A stretch of DNA of 64,000 nt from the NCBI GenBank assembly GCA_963920525.1, contig OY986436.1, forward strand, positions 7,894,001 to 7,958,000, read 5' to 3'. A program made the position numbers and the translations under genes. The notes under the pieces are model-generated. The model saw only the letters and a program-made list of their open reading frames with translations. It was not told where the DNA came from and did no database searches. This document shows, piece by piece, positions 39,243 to 53,666 of this stretch. Origin of the DNA: Dichetophora obliterata (lineage: Eukaryota > Arthropoda > Insecta > Diptera > Sciomyzidae). Numbering within the stretch: position 1 is the first letter of the stretch; each line of letters opens with the position of its first letter.

Positions 39243-40851
39243 ATAAAACTACATATCAGATAAGGACGATTCATGCATTAAAATGAGCACCAGGTCCTCG
39301 TCCTTAAGAAGGGATACTCCTTTGTCCAAATGCCGTTTGCTCTATCTCTTGTAGTTTAGGAGTTGTAGAACACTTTTTGGAGTGGAAGCTGGCCAAAAAC
39401 ATGTGCTTTTTCCGTCATAACTCCCAAACCATACATTCTACAAGGACGATTTATACACCAAATTGTTTCTAATACATATATACACAAGACTGCATATTCA
39501 GAAAAAAGTTTTCTGGAATTTGATTTTTTTTCAAGAATCTTAGTTAAAATTTTTTACATGAATCATAGTTTTTGACGTGGTTTTTTTGCGATGTTTTTGA
39601 TTTTTTAGCCATAACTTCTAAACCATACATCATAAAAGGACGATTTATGCATCAAAATGTTCCTTAAGCTACTGCCCACAAGACTGTATCCTTAAAATAA
39701 TTTTAAAAATTAGATTTCATGTTAATTTCATGTGCCCTTTTTTGTCAATTTTTATTTTTTTTATTTATTTTCTAAAATAAAAACTACATATCAGATAAGG
39801 ACGATTCATGCATTAAAATGAGCACCAGGTCCTCGTCCTTAAGAAGGGATACTCTTTTGTCTAAATGCCGTTTGGTCTATCTCTTGTAGTTTAGGAGTTG
39901 TAGAACACTTTTTGGAGTGGAAGCTGGCCAAAAACATGTGCTTTTTCCGTCATAACTCCCAAACCATACATCCTACAAGGACGATTTATACACCAAATTG
40001 TTTCTAATACATATATACACAAGACTGCATATTCAGAAAAAAGTTTTCTGGAATTTGATTTTTTTTCAAGAATCTTAGTTAAAATTTTTTACATGAATCA
40101 TAGTTTTTGACGTGGTTTTTTGCGATTTTTTTGATTTTTTAGCCATAACTTCTAAACCATACATCATCAAAGGACGATTTATGCATCAAAATGTTCCTTA
40201 AGCTACTGCCCACAAGACTGTATCCTTAAAATAATTTTAAAAATTAGATTTCATGTTAATTTCATGTGCCCTTTTTTGTCAATTTTTATTTTTTTTATTT
40301 ATTTTCTAAAATAAAAACTACATATCAGATAAGGACGATTCATGCATTAAAATGAGCACCAGGTCCTCGTCCTTAAGAAGGGATACTCCTTTGTCCAAAT
40401 GCCGTTTGCTCTATCTCTTGTAGTTTAGGAGTTGTAGAACACTTTTTGGAGTGGAAGCTGGCCAAAAACATGTGCTTTTTCCGTCATAACTCCCAAACCA
40501 TACATCCTACAAGGACGATTTATACACCAAATTGTTTCTAATACATATATACACAAGACTGCATATTCAGAAAAAAGTTTTCTGGAATTTGATTTTTTTT
40601 CAAGAATCTTAGTTAAAATTTTTTACATGAATCATAGTTTTTGACGTGGTTTTTTTGCGATGTTTTTGATTTTTTAGCCATAACTTCTATACCATACATC
40701 ATTAAAGGACGATTTATGCATCAAAATGTTCCTTAAGCTACTGCCCACAAGACTGTATCCTTAAAATAATTTTAAAAATTAGATTTCATGTTAATTTCAT
40801 GTGCCCTTTTTTGTCAATTTTTATTTTTTTTATTTATTTTCTAAAATAAAA

Positions 40852-43800
40852 ACTACATATCAGATAAGGACGATTCATGCATTAAAATGAGCACCAGGTC
40901 CTCGTCCTTAAGAAGGGATACTCTTTTGTCTAAATGCCGTTTGGTCTATCTCTTGTAGTTTAGGAGTTGTAGAACACTTTTTGGAGTGGAAGCTGGCCAA
41001 AAACATGTGCTTTTTCCGTCATAACTCCCAAACCATACATCCTACAAGGACGATTTATACACCAAATTGTTTCTAATACATATATACACAAGACTGCATA
41101 TTCAGAAAAAAGTTTTCTGGAATTTGATTTTTTTTCAGGAATCTTAGTTAAAATTTTTTACATGAATCATAGTTTTTGACGTGGTTTTTTGCGATTTTTT
41201 TGATTTTTTAGCCATAACTTCTAAACCATACATCATCAAAGGACGATTTATGCATCAAAATGTTCCTTAAGCTACTGCCCACCAGACTGTATCCTTAAAA
41301 TAATTTTAAAAATTAGATTTCATGTTAATTTCATGTGCCCTTTTTTGTCAATTTTTATTTTTTTTATTTATTTTCTAAAATAAAAACTACATATCAGATA
41401 AGGACGATTCATGCATTAAAATGAGCACCAGGTCCTCGTCCTTAAGAAGGGATACTCCTTTGTCCAAATGCCGTTTGCTCTATCTCTTGTAGTTTAGGAG
41501 TTGTAGAACACTTTTTGGAGTGGAAGCTGGCCAAAAACATGTGCTTTTTCCGTCATAACTCCCAAACCATAAATCCTACAAGGACGATTTATACACCAAA
41601 TTGTTTCTAATACATATATACACAAGACTGCATATTCAGAAAAAAGTTTTCTGGAATTTGATTTTTTTTCAAGAATCTTAGTTAAAAATTTTTACATGAA
41701 TCATAGTTTTTGACGTGGTTTTTTGCGATTTTTTTGATTTTTTAGCCATAACTTCTAAACCATACATCATAAAAGGACGATTTATGCATCAAAATGTTCC
41801 TTAAGCTACTGCCCACAAGACTGTATCCTTAAAATAATTTTAAAAATTAGATTTCATGTTAATTTCATGTGCCCTTTTTTGTCAATTTTTATTTTTTTTA
41901 TTTATTTTCTAAAATAAAAACTACATATCAGATAAGGACGATTCATGCATTAAAGTGAGCACCAGGTCCTCGTCCTTAAGAAGGGATACTCCTTTGTCCA
42001 AATGCCGTTTGCTCTATCTCTTGTAGTTTAGGAGTTGTAGAACACTTTTTGGAGTGGAAGCTGGCCAAAAACATGTGCTTTTTCCGCATAACTCCCAAAC
42101 CATACATCCTACAAGGACGATTTATACACCAAATTGTTTCTAATACATATATACACAAGACTGCATATTCAGAAAAAAGTTTTCTGGAATTTGATTTTTT
42201 TTCAAGAATCTTAGTTAAAATTTTTTACATGAATCATAGTTTTTGACGTGGTTTTTTGCGATTTTTTTGATTTTTTAGCCATAACTTCTAAACCATACAT
42301 CATAAAAGGACGATTTATGCATCAAAATGTTCCTTAAGCTACTGCCCACAAGACTGTATCCTTAAAATAATTTTAAAAATTAGATTTCATGTTAATTTCA
42401 TGTGCCCTTTTTTGTCAATTTTTATTTTTTTTATTTATTTTCTAAAATAAAAACTACATATCAGATAAGGACGATTCATGCATTAAAATGAGCACCAGGT
42501 CCTCGTCCTTAAGAAGGGATACTCTTTTGTCTAAATGCCGTTTGGTCTATCTCTTGTAGTTTAGGAGTTGTAGAACACTTTTTGGAGTGGAAGCTGGCCA
42601 AAAACATGTGCTTTTTCCGTCATAACTCCCAAACCATACATCCTACAAGGACGATTTATACACCAAATTGTTTCTAATACATATATACACAAGACTGCAT
42701 ATTCAGAAAAAAGTTTTCTGGAATTTGATTTTTTTTCAAGAATCTTAGTTAAAATTTGTTACATGAATCATAGTTTTTGACTTGGTTTTTTGCGATTTTT
42801 TTGATTTTTTAGCCATAACTTCTAAACCATACATCATAAAAGGACGATTTATGCATCAAAATGTTCCTTAAGCTACTGCCCACAAGACTGTATCCTTAAA
42901 ATAATTTTAAAAATTAGATTTCATGTTAATTTCATGTGCCCTTTTTTGTCAATTTTTATTTTTTTTTATTTATTTTCTAAAATAAAAACTACATATCAGA
43001 TAAGGACGATTCATGCATTAAAATGAGCACCAGGTCCTCGTCCTTAAGAAGGGATACTCCTTTGTCCAAATGCCGTTTGCTCTATCTCTTGTAGTTTAGG
43101 AGTTGTAGAACACTTTTTGGAGTGGAAGCTGGCCAAAAACATGTGCTTTTTCCGTCATAACTCCCAAACCATAAATCCTACAAGGACGATTTATACACCA
43201 AATTGTTTCTAATACATATATACACAAGACTGCATATTCAGAAAAAAGTTTTCTGGAATTTGATTTTTTTTCAAGAATCTTAGTTAAAAATTTTTACATG
43301 AATCATAGTTTTTGACGTGGTTTTTTGCGATTTTTTTGATTTTTTAGCCATAACTTCTAAACCATACATCATAAAAGGACGATTTATGCATCAAAATGTT
43401 CCTTAAGCTACTGCCCACAAGACTGTATCCTTAAAATAATTTTAAAAATTAGATTTCATGTTAATTTCATGTGCCCTTTTTTGTCAATTTTTATTTTTTT
43501 TATTTATTTTCTAAAATAAAAACTACATATCAGATAAGGACGATTCATGCATTAAAGTGAGCACCAGGTCCTCGTCCTTAAGAAGGGATACTCCTTTGTC
43601 CAAATGCCGTTTGCTCTATCTCTTGTAGTTTAGGAGTTGTAGAACACTTTTTGGAGTGGAAGCTGGCCAAAAACATGTGCTTTTTCCGCATAACTCCCAA
43701 ACCATACATCCTACAAGGACGATTTATACACCAAATTGTTTCTAATACATATATACACAAGACTGCATATTCAGAAAAAAGTTTTCTGGAATTTGATTTT

Positions 43801-44054
43801 TTTTCAAGAATCTTAGTTAAAATTTTTTACATGAATCATAGTTTTTGACGTGGTTTTTTGCGATGTTTTTGATTTTTTAGCCATAACTTCTAAACCATAC
43901 ATCATAAAAGGACGATTTATGCATCAAAATGTTCCTTAAGCTACTGCCCACAAGACTGTATCCTTAAAATAATTTTAAAAATTAGATTTCATGTTAATTT
44001 CATGTGCCCGTTTTTGTCAATTTTTATTTTTTTTATTTATTTTCTAAAATAAAA
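40852..44054 (+). repeat. Three-monomer higher-order block, two tandem copies
   Basis: Monomers 4-6 (40852-42452) and 7-9 (42453-44054) repeat the same order of variants. The first is a CTCTTTTGTCTAAATGCCG type. The second has AAATCCTACAAGG and TTAAAAATTTTT. The third has AAAGTGAGCACC and a one-base loss giving TTTCCGCATAAC. The same trio recurs at 57407-59008 (monomers 35-37), 28 monomers downstream. Confidence 0.8.
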
Positions 44055-45656
44055 ACTACATATCAGATAAGGACGATTCATGCATTAAAATGAGCACCAG
44101 GTCCTCGTCCTTAAGAAGGGATACTCCTTTGTCCAAATGCCGTTTGCTCTATCTCTTGTAGTTTAGGAGTTGTAGAACACTTTTTGGAGTGGAAGCTGGC
44201 CAAAAACATGTGCTTTTTCCGTCATAACTCCCAAACCATACATCCTACAAGGACTATTTATACACCAAATTGTTTCTAATACATATATACACAAGACTGC
44301 ATATTCAGAAAAAAGTTTTCTGGAATTTGATTTTTTTTCAAGAATCTTAGTTAAAATTTTTTACATGAATCATAGTTTTTGACGTGGTTTTTTGCGATTT
44401 TTTTGATTTTTTAGCCATAACTTCTAAACCATACATCATAAAAGGACGATTTATGCATCAAAATGTTCCTTAAGCTACTGCCCACCAGACTGTATCCTTA
44501 AAATAATTTTAAAAATTAGATTTCATGTTAATTTCATGTGCCCTTTTTTGTCAATTTTTATTTTTTTTATTTATTTTCTAAAATAAAAACTACATATCAG
44601 ATAAGGACGATTCATGCATTAAAATGAGCACCAGGTCCTCGTCCTTAAGAAGGGATACTCCTTTGTCCAAATGCCGTTTGCTCTATCTCTTGTAGTTTAG
44701 GAGTTGTAGAACACTTTTTGGAGTGGAAGCTGGCCAAAAACATGTGCTTTTTCCGTCATAACTCCCAAACCATACATCCTACAAGGACGATTTATACACC
44801 AAATTGTTTCTAATACATATATACACAAGACTGCATATTCAGAAAACAGTTTTCTGGAATTTGATTTTTTTTCAAGAATCTTAGTTAAAATTTTTTACAT
44901 GAATCATAGTTTTTGACGTGGTTTTTTGCGATGTTTTTGATTTTTTAGCCATAACTTCTAAACCATACATCACAAAAGGACGATTTATGCATCAAAATGT
45001 TCCTTAAGCTACTGCCCACAAGACTGTATCCTTAAAATAATTTTAAAAATTAGATTTCATGTTAATTTCATGTGCCCTTTTTTGTCAATTTTTATTTTTT
45101 TTATTTATTTTCTAAAATAAAAACTACATATCAGATAAGGACGATTCATGCATTAAAATGAGCACCAGGTCCTCGTCCTTAAGAAGGGATACTCCTTTGT
45201 CCAAATGCCGTTTGCTCTATCTCTTGTAGTTTAGGAGTTGTAGAACACTTTTTGGAGTGGAAGCTGGCCAAAAACATGTGCTTTTTCCGTCATAACTCCC
45301 AAACCATACATTCTACAAGGACGATTTATACACCAAATTGTTTCTAATACATATATACACAAGACTGCATATTCAGAAAAAAGTTTTCTGGAATTTGATT
45401 TTTTTTCAAGAATCTTAGTTAAAATTTTTTACATGAATCATAGTTTTTGACGTGGTTTTTTGCGATTTTTTTGATTTTTTAGCCATAACTTCTAAACCAT
45501 ACATCATAAAAGGACGATTTATGCATCAAAATGTTCCTTAAGCTACTGCCCACAAGACTGTATCCTTAAAATAATTTTAAAAATTAGATTTCATGTTAAT
45601 TTCATGTGCCCTTTTTTGTCAATTTTTATTTTTTTTATTTATTTTCTAAAATAAAA

Positions 45657-48600
45657 ACTACATATCAGATAAGGACGATTCATGCATTAAAATGAGCACC
45701 AGGTCCTCGTCCTTAAGAAGGGATACTCCTTTGTCCAAATGCCGTTTGCTCTATCTCTTGTAGTTTAGGAGTTGTAGAACACTTTTTGGAGTGGAAGCTG
45801 GCCAAAAACATGTGCTTTTTCCGTCATAACTCCCAAACCATACATCCTACAAGGACGATTTATACACCAAATTGTTTCTAATACATATATACACAAGACT
45901 GCATATTCAGAAAAAAGTTTTCTGGAATTTGATTTTTTTTCAAGAATCTTAGTTAAAATTTTTTACATGAATCATAGTTTTTGACTTGGTTTTTTGCGAT
46001 TTTTTTGATTTTTTAGCCATAACTTTTAAACCATACATCATAAAAGGACGATTTATGCATCAAAATGTTCCTTAAGCTACTGCCCACAAGACTGTATCCT
46101 TAAAATAATTTTAAAAATTAGATTTCATGTTAATTTCATGTGCCCTTTTTTGTCAATTTTTATTTTTTTTATTTATTTTCTAAAATAAAAACTACATATC
46201 AGATAAGGACGATTCATGCATTAAAATGAGCACCAGGTCCTCGTCCTTAAGAAGGGATACTCCTTTGTCCAAATGCCGTTTGCTCTATCTCTTGTAGTTT
46301 AGGAGTTGTAGAACACTTTTTGGAGTGGAAGCTGGCCAAAAACATGTGCTTTTTCCGTCATAACTCCCAAACCATACATCCTACAAGGACGATTTATACA
46401 CCAAATTGTTTCTAATACATATATACACAAGACTGCATATTCAGAAAACAGTTTTCTGGAATTTGATTTTTTTTCAAGAATCTTAGTTAAAATTTTTTAC
46501 ATGAATCATAGTTTTTGACGTGGTTTTTTGCGATGTTTTTGATTTTTTAGCCATAACTTCTAAACCATACATCATAAAAGGACGATTTATGCATCAAAAT
46601 GTTCCTTAAGCTACTGCCCACAAGACTGTATCCTTAAAATAATTTTAAAAATTAGATTTCATGTTAATTTCATGTGCCCTTTTTTGTCAATTTTTATTTT
46701 TTTTATTTATTTTCTAAAATAAAAACTACATATCAGATAAGGACGATTCATGCATTAAAATGAGCACCAGGTCCTCGTCCTTAAGAAGGGATACTCCTTT
46801 GTCCAAATGCCGTTTGCTCTATCTCTTGTAGTTTAGGAGTTGTAGAACACTTTTTGGAGTGGAAGCTGGCCAAAAACATGTGCTTCTTCCGTCATAACTC
46901 CCAAACCATACATCCTACAAGGACGATTTATACACTAAATTGTTTCTAATACATATATACACAAGACTGCATATTCAGAAAAAAGTTTTCTGGAATTTGA
47001 TTTTTTTTCAAGAATCTTAGTTAAAATTTTTTACATGAATCATAGTTTTTGACGTGGTTTTTTGCGATGTTTTTGATTTTTTAGCCATAACTTCTAAACC
47101 ATACATCATAAAAGGACGATTTATGCATCAAAATGTTCCTTAAGCTACTGCCCACAAGACTGTATCCTTAAAATAATTTTAAAAATTAGATTTCATGTTA
47201 ATTTCATGTGCCCGTTTTTGTCAATTTTTATTTTTTTTATTTATTTTCTAAAATAAAAACTACATATCAGATAAGGACGATTCATGCATTAAAATGAGCA
47301 CCAGGTCCTCGTCCTTAAGAAGGGATACTCCTTTGTCCAAATGCCGTTTGCTCTATCTCTTGTAGTTTAGGAGTTGTAGAACACTTTTTGGAGTGGAAGC
47401 TGGCCAAAAACATGTGCTTCTTCCGTCATAACTCCCAAACCATACATCCTACAAGGACGATTTATACACTAAATTGTTTCTAATACATATATACACAAGA
47501 CTGCATATTCAGAAAAAAGTTTTCTGGAATTTGATTTTTTTTCAAGAATCTTAGTTAAAATTTTTTACATGAATCATAGTTTTTGACGTGGTTTTTTGCG
47601 ATGTTTTTGATTTTTTAGCCATAACTTCTAAACCATACATCATAAAAGGACGATTTATGCATCAAAATGTTCCTTAAGCTACTGCCCACAAGACTGTATC
47701 CTTAAAATAATTTTAAAAATTAGATTTCATGTTAATTTCATGTGCCCGTTTTTGTCAATTTTTATTTTTTTTATTTATTTTCTAAAATAAAAACTACATA
47801 TCAGATAAGGACGATTCATGCATTAAAATGAGCACCAGGTCCTCGTCCTTAAGAAGGGATACTCCTTTGTCCAAATGCCGTTTGCTCTATCTCTTGTAGT
47901 TTAGGAGTTGTAGAACACTTTTTGGAGTGGAAGCTGGCCAAAAACATGTGCTTTTTCCGTCATAACTCCCAAACCATACATCCTACAAGGACGATTTATA
48001 CACCAAATTGTTTCTAATACATATATACACAAGACTGCATATTCAGAAAAAAGTTTTCTGGAATTTGATTTTTTTTCAAGAATCTTAGTTAAAATTTTTT
48101 ACATGAATCATAGTTTTTGACTTGGTTTTTTGCGATTTTTTTGATTTTTTAGCCATAACTTTTAAACCATACATCATAAAAGGACGATTTATGCATCAAA
48201 ATGTTCCTTAAGCTACTGCCCACAAGACTGTATCCTTAAAATAATTTTAAAAATTAGATTTCATGTTAATTTCATGTGCCCTTTTTTGTCAATTTTTATT
48301 TTTTTTATTTATTTTCTAAAATAAAAACTACATATCAGATAAGGACGATTCATGCATTAAAATGAGCACCAGGTCCTCGTCCTTAAGAAGGGATACTCCT
48401 TTGTCCAAATGCCGTTTGCTCTATCTCTTGTAGTTTAGGAGTTGTAGAACACTTTTTGGAGTGGAAGCTGGCCAAAAACATGTGCTTTTTCCGTCATAAC
48501 TCCCAAACCATACATCCTACAAGGACGATTTATACACCAAATTGTTTCTAATACATATATACACAAGACTGCATATTCAGAAAACAGTTTTCTGGAATTT

Positions 48601-49928
48601 GATTTTTTTTCAAGAATCTTAGTTAAAATTTTTTACATGAATCATAGTTTTTGACGTGGTTTTTTGCGATGTTTTTGATTTTTTAGCCATAACTTCTAAA
48701 CCATACATCATAAAAGGACGATTTATGCATCAAAATGTTCCTTAAGCTACTGCCCACAAGACTGTATCCTTAAAATAATTTTAAAAATTAGATTTCATGT
48801 TAATTTCATGTGCCCTTTTTTGTCAATTTTTATTTTTTTTATTTATTTTCTAAAATAAAAACTACATATCAGATAAGGACGATTCATGCATTAAAATGAG
48901 CACCAGGTCCTCGTCCTTAAGAAGGGATACTCCTTTGTCCAAATGCCGTTTGCTCTATCTCTTGTAGTTTAGGAGTTGTAGAACACTTTTTGGAGTGGAA
49001 GCTGGCCAAAAACATGTGCTTCTTCCGTCATAACTCCCAAACCATACATCCTACAAGGACGATTTATACACTAAATTGTTTCTAATACATATATACACAA
49101 GACTGCATATTCAGAAAAAAGTTTTCTGGAATTTGATTTTTTTTCAAGAATCTTAGTTAAAATTTTTTACATGAATCATAGTTTTTGACGTGGTTTTTTG
49201 CGATGTTTTTGATTTTATAGCCATAACTTCTAAACCATACATCATAAAAGGACGATTTATGCATCAAAATGTTCCTTAAGCTACTGCCCACAAGACTGTA
49301 TCCTTAAAATAATTTTAAAAATTAGATTTCATGTTAATTTCATGTGCCCGTTTTTGTCAATTTTTATTTTTTTTATTTATTTTCTAAAATAAAAACTACA
49401 TATCAGATAAGGACGATTCATGCATTAAAATGAGCACCAGGTCCTCGTCCTTAAGAAGGGATACTCCTTTGTCCAAATGCCGTTTGCTCTATCTCTTGTA
49501 GTTTAGGAGTTGTAGAACACTTTTTGGAGTGGAAGCTGGCCAAAAACATGTGCTTCTTCCGTCATAACTCCCAAACCATACATCCTACAAGGACGATTTA
49601 TACACTAAATTGTTTCTAATACATATATACACAAGACTGCATATTCAGAAAAAAGTTTTCTGGAATTTGATTTTTTTTCAAGAATCTTAGTTAAAATTTT
49701 TTACATGAATCATAGTTTTTGACGTGGTTTTTTGCGATGTTTTTGATTTTTTAGCCATAACTTCTAAACCATACATCATAAAAGGACGATTTATGCATCA
49801 AAATGTTCCTTAAGCTACTGCCCACAAGACTGTATCCTTAAAATAATTTTAAAAATTAGATTTCATGTTAATTTCATGTGCCCTTTTTTGTCAATTTTTA
49901 TTTTTTTTATTTATTTTCTAAAATAAAA
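45657..49928 (+). repeat. Four-monomer higher-order block, two tandem copies
   Basis: Monomers 13-16 and 17-20 follow the same order. The first is a TTTGACTTGG/CATAACTTTTAAACC type. The second has AGAAAACAGTTTTC. The third and fourth both have GTGCTTCTTCCG with TACACTAAATTG. The repeat period is about 2136 bp. Confidence 0.8.
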
Positions 49929-52900
49929 ACTACATATCAGATAAGGACGATTCATGCATTAAAATGAGCACCAGGTCCTCGTCCTTAAGAAGGGATACTC
50001 CTTTGTCCAAATGCCGTTTGCTCTATCTCTTGTAGTTTAGGAGTTGTAGAACACTTTTTGGAGTGGAAGCTGGCCAAAAACATGTGCTTTTTCCGTCATA
50101 ACTCCCAAACCATACATTCTACAAGGACGATTTATACACCAAATTGTTTCTAATACATATATACACAAGACTGCATATTCAGAAAAAAGTTTTCTGGAAT
50201 TTGATTTTTTTTCAAGAATCTTAGTTAAAATTTTTTACATGAATCATAGTTTTTGACGTGGTTTTTTGCGATGTTTTTGATTTTTTAGCCATAACTTCTA
50301 AACCATACATCATAAAAGGACGATTTATGCATCAAAATGTTCCTTAAGCTACTGCCCACAAGACTGTATCCTTAAAATAATTTTAAAAATTAGATTTCAT
50401 GTTAATTTCATGTGCCCTTTTTTGTCAATTTTTATTTTTTTTATTTATTTTCTAAAATAAAAACTACATATCAGATAAGGACGATTCATGCATTAAAATG
50501 AGCACCAGGTCCTCGTCCTTAAGAAGGGATACTCCTTTGTCCAAATGCCGTTTGCTCTATCTCTTGTAGTTTAGGAGTTGTAGAACACTTTTTGGAGTGG
50601 AAGCTGGCCAAAAACATGTGCTTTTTCCGTCATAACTCCCAAACCATACATTCTACAAGGACGATTTATACACCAAATTGTTTCTAATACATATATACAC
50701 AAGACTGCATATTCAGAAAAAAGTTTTCTGGAATTTGATTTTTTTTCAAGAATCTTAGTTAAAATTTTTTACATGAATCATAGTTTTTGACGTGGTTTTT
50801 TGCGATGTTTTTGATTTTTTAGCCATAACTTCTAAACCATACATCATAAAAGGACGATTTATGCATCAAAATGTTCCTTAAGCTACTGCCCACAAGACTG
50901 TATCCTTAAAATAATTTTAAAAATTAGATTTCATGTTAATTTCATGTGCCCGTTTTTGTCAATTTTTATTTTTTTTATTTATTTTCTAAAATAAAAACTA
51001 CATATCAGATAAGGACGATTCATGCATTAAAATGAGCACCAGGTCCTCGTCCTTAAGAAGGGATACTCCTTTGTCCAAATGCCGTTTGCTCTATCTCTTG
51101 TAGTTTAGGAGTTGTAGAACACTTTTTGGAGTGGAAGCTGGCCAAAAACATGTGCTTTTTCCGTCATAACTCCCAAACCATACATCCTACAAGGACGATT
51201 TATACACCAAATTGTTTCTAATACATATATACACAAGACTGCATATTCAGAAAACAGTTTTCTGGAATTTGATTTTTTTTCAAGAATCTTAGTTAAAATT
51301 TTTTACATGAATCATAGTTTTTGACGTGGTTTTTTGCGATGTTTTTGATTTTTTAGCCATAACTTCTAAACCATACATCATAAAAGGACGATTTATGCAT
51401 CAAAATGTTCCTTAAGCTACTGCCCACAAGACTGTATCCTTAAAATAATTTTAAAAATTAGATTTCATGTTAATTTCATGTGCCCTTTTTTGTCAATTTT
51501 TATTTTTTTTATTTATTTTCTAAAATAAAAACTACATATCAGATAAGGACGATTCATGCATTAAAATGAGCACCAGGTCCTCGTCCTTAAGAAGGGATAC
51601 TCCTTTGTCCAAATGCCGTTTGCTCTATCTCTTGTAGTTTAGGAGTTGTAGAACACTTTTTGGAGTGGAAGCTGGCCAAAAACATGTGCTTTTTCCGTCA
51701 TAACTCCCAAACCATACATTCTACAAGGACGATTTATACACCAAATTGTTTCTAATACATATATACACAAGACTGCATATTCAGAAAAAAGTTTTCTGGA
51801 ATTTGATTTTTTTTCAAGAATCTTAGTTAAAATTTTTTACATGAATCATAGTTTTTGACGTGGTTTTTTGCGATTTTTTTGATTTTTTAGCCATAACTTC
51901 TAAACCATACATCATAAAAGGACGATTTATGCATCAAAATGTTCCTTAAGCTACTGCCCACAAGACTGTATCCTTAAAATAATTTTAAAAATTAGATTTC
52001 ATGTTAATTTCATGTGCCCTTTTTTGTCAATTTTTATTTTTTTTATTTATTTTCTAAAATAAAAACTACATATCAGATAAGGACGATTCATGCATTAAAA
52101 TGAGCACCAGGTCCTCGTCCTTAAGAAGGGATACTCCTTTGTCCAAATGCCGTTTGCTCTATCTCTTGTAGTTTAGGAGTTGTAGAACACTTTTTGGAGT
52201 GGAAGCTGGCCAAAAACATGTGCTTTTTCCGTCATAACTCCCAAACCATACATCCTACAAGGACGATTTATACACCAAATTGTTTCTAATACATATATAC
52301 ACAAGACTGCATATTCAGAAAAAAGTTTTCTGGAATTTGATTTTTTTTCAAGAATCTTAGTTAAAATTTTTTACATGAATCATAGTTTTTGACTTGGTTT
52401 TTTGCGATTTTTTTGATTTTTTAGCCATAACTTTTAAACCATACATCATAAAAGGACGATTTATGCATCAAAATGTTCCTTAAGCTACTGCCCACAAGAC
52501 TATAATTTTTAAATAATTTTAAAAATTAGATTTCATGTTAATTTCATGGGCCCTTTTTTGTCAATTTTTATTTTTTTTATTTATTTTCTAAAATAAAAAC
52601 TACATATCAGATAAGGACGATTCATGCATTAAAATGAGCACCAGGTCCTCGTCCTTAAGAAGGGATACTCCTTTGTCCAAATGCCGTTTGCTCTATCTCT
52701 TGTAGTTTAGGAGTTGTAGAACACTTTTTGGAGTGGAAGCTGGCCAAAAACATGTGCTTTTTCCGTCATAACTCCCAAACCATACATCCTACAAGGACGA
52801 TTTATACACCAAATTGTTTCTAATACATATATACACAAGACTGCATATTCAGAAAACAGTTTTCTGGAATTTGATTTTTTTTCAAGAATCTTAGTTAAAA

Positions 52901-53666
52901 TTTTTTACATGAATCATAGTTTTTGACGTGGTTTTTTGCGATGTTTTTGATTTTTTAGCCATAACTTCTAAACCATACATCATAAAAGGACGATTTATGC
53001 ATCAAAATGTTCCTTAAGCTACTGCCCACAAGACTGTATCCTTTAAATAATTTTAAAAATTAGATTTCATGTTAATTTCATGGGCCCTTTTTTGTCAATT
53101 TTTATTTTTTTTATTTATTTTCTAAAATAAAAACTACATATCAGATAAGGACGATTCATGCATTAAAATGAGCACCAGGTCCTCGTCCTTAAGAAGGGAT
53201 ACTCCTTTGTCCAAATGCCGTTTGCTCTATCTCTTGTAGTTTAGGAGTTGTAGAACACTTTTTGGAGTGGAAGCTGGCCAAAAACATGTGCTTTTTCCGT
53301 CATAACTCCCAAACCATACATTCTACAAGGACGATTTATACACCAAATTGTTTCTAATACATATATACACAAGACTGCATATTCAGAAAAAAGTTTTCTG
53401 GAATTTGATTTTTTTTCAAGAATCTTAGTTAAAATTTTTTACATGAATCATAGTTTTTGACGTGGTTTTTTGCGATTTTTTTGATTTTTTAGCCATAACT
53501 TCTAAACCATACATCATAAAAGGACGATTTATGCATCAAAATGTTCCTTAAGCTACTGCCCACAAGACTGTATCCTTAAAATAATTTTAAAAATTAGATT
53601 TCATGTTAATTTCATGTGCCCTTTTTTGTCAATTTTTATTTTTTTTATTTATTTTCTAAAATAAAA

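Noticed and set aside
41976..42246. Small open frames of 60-65 codons on both strands, repeated at 43578 and 58532
   Set aside because: They exist only in satellite monomers that lost one base (TTTCCGCATAAC); other monomers break the frame. They are repeat artefacts.
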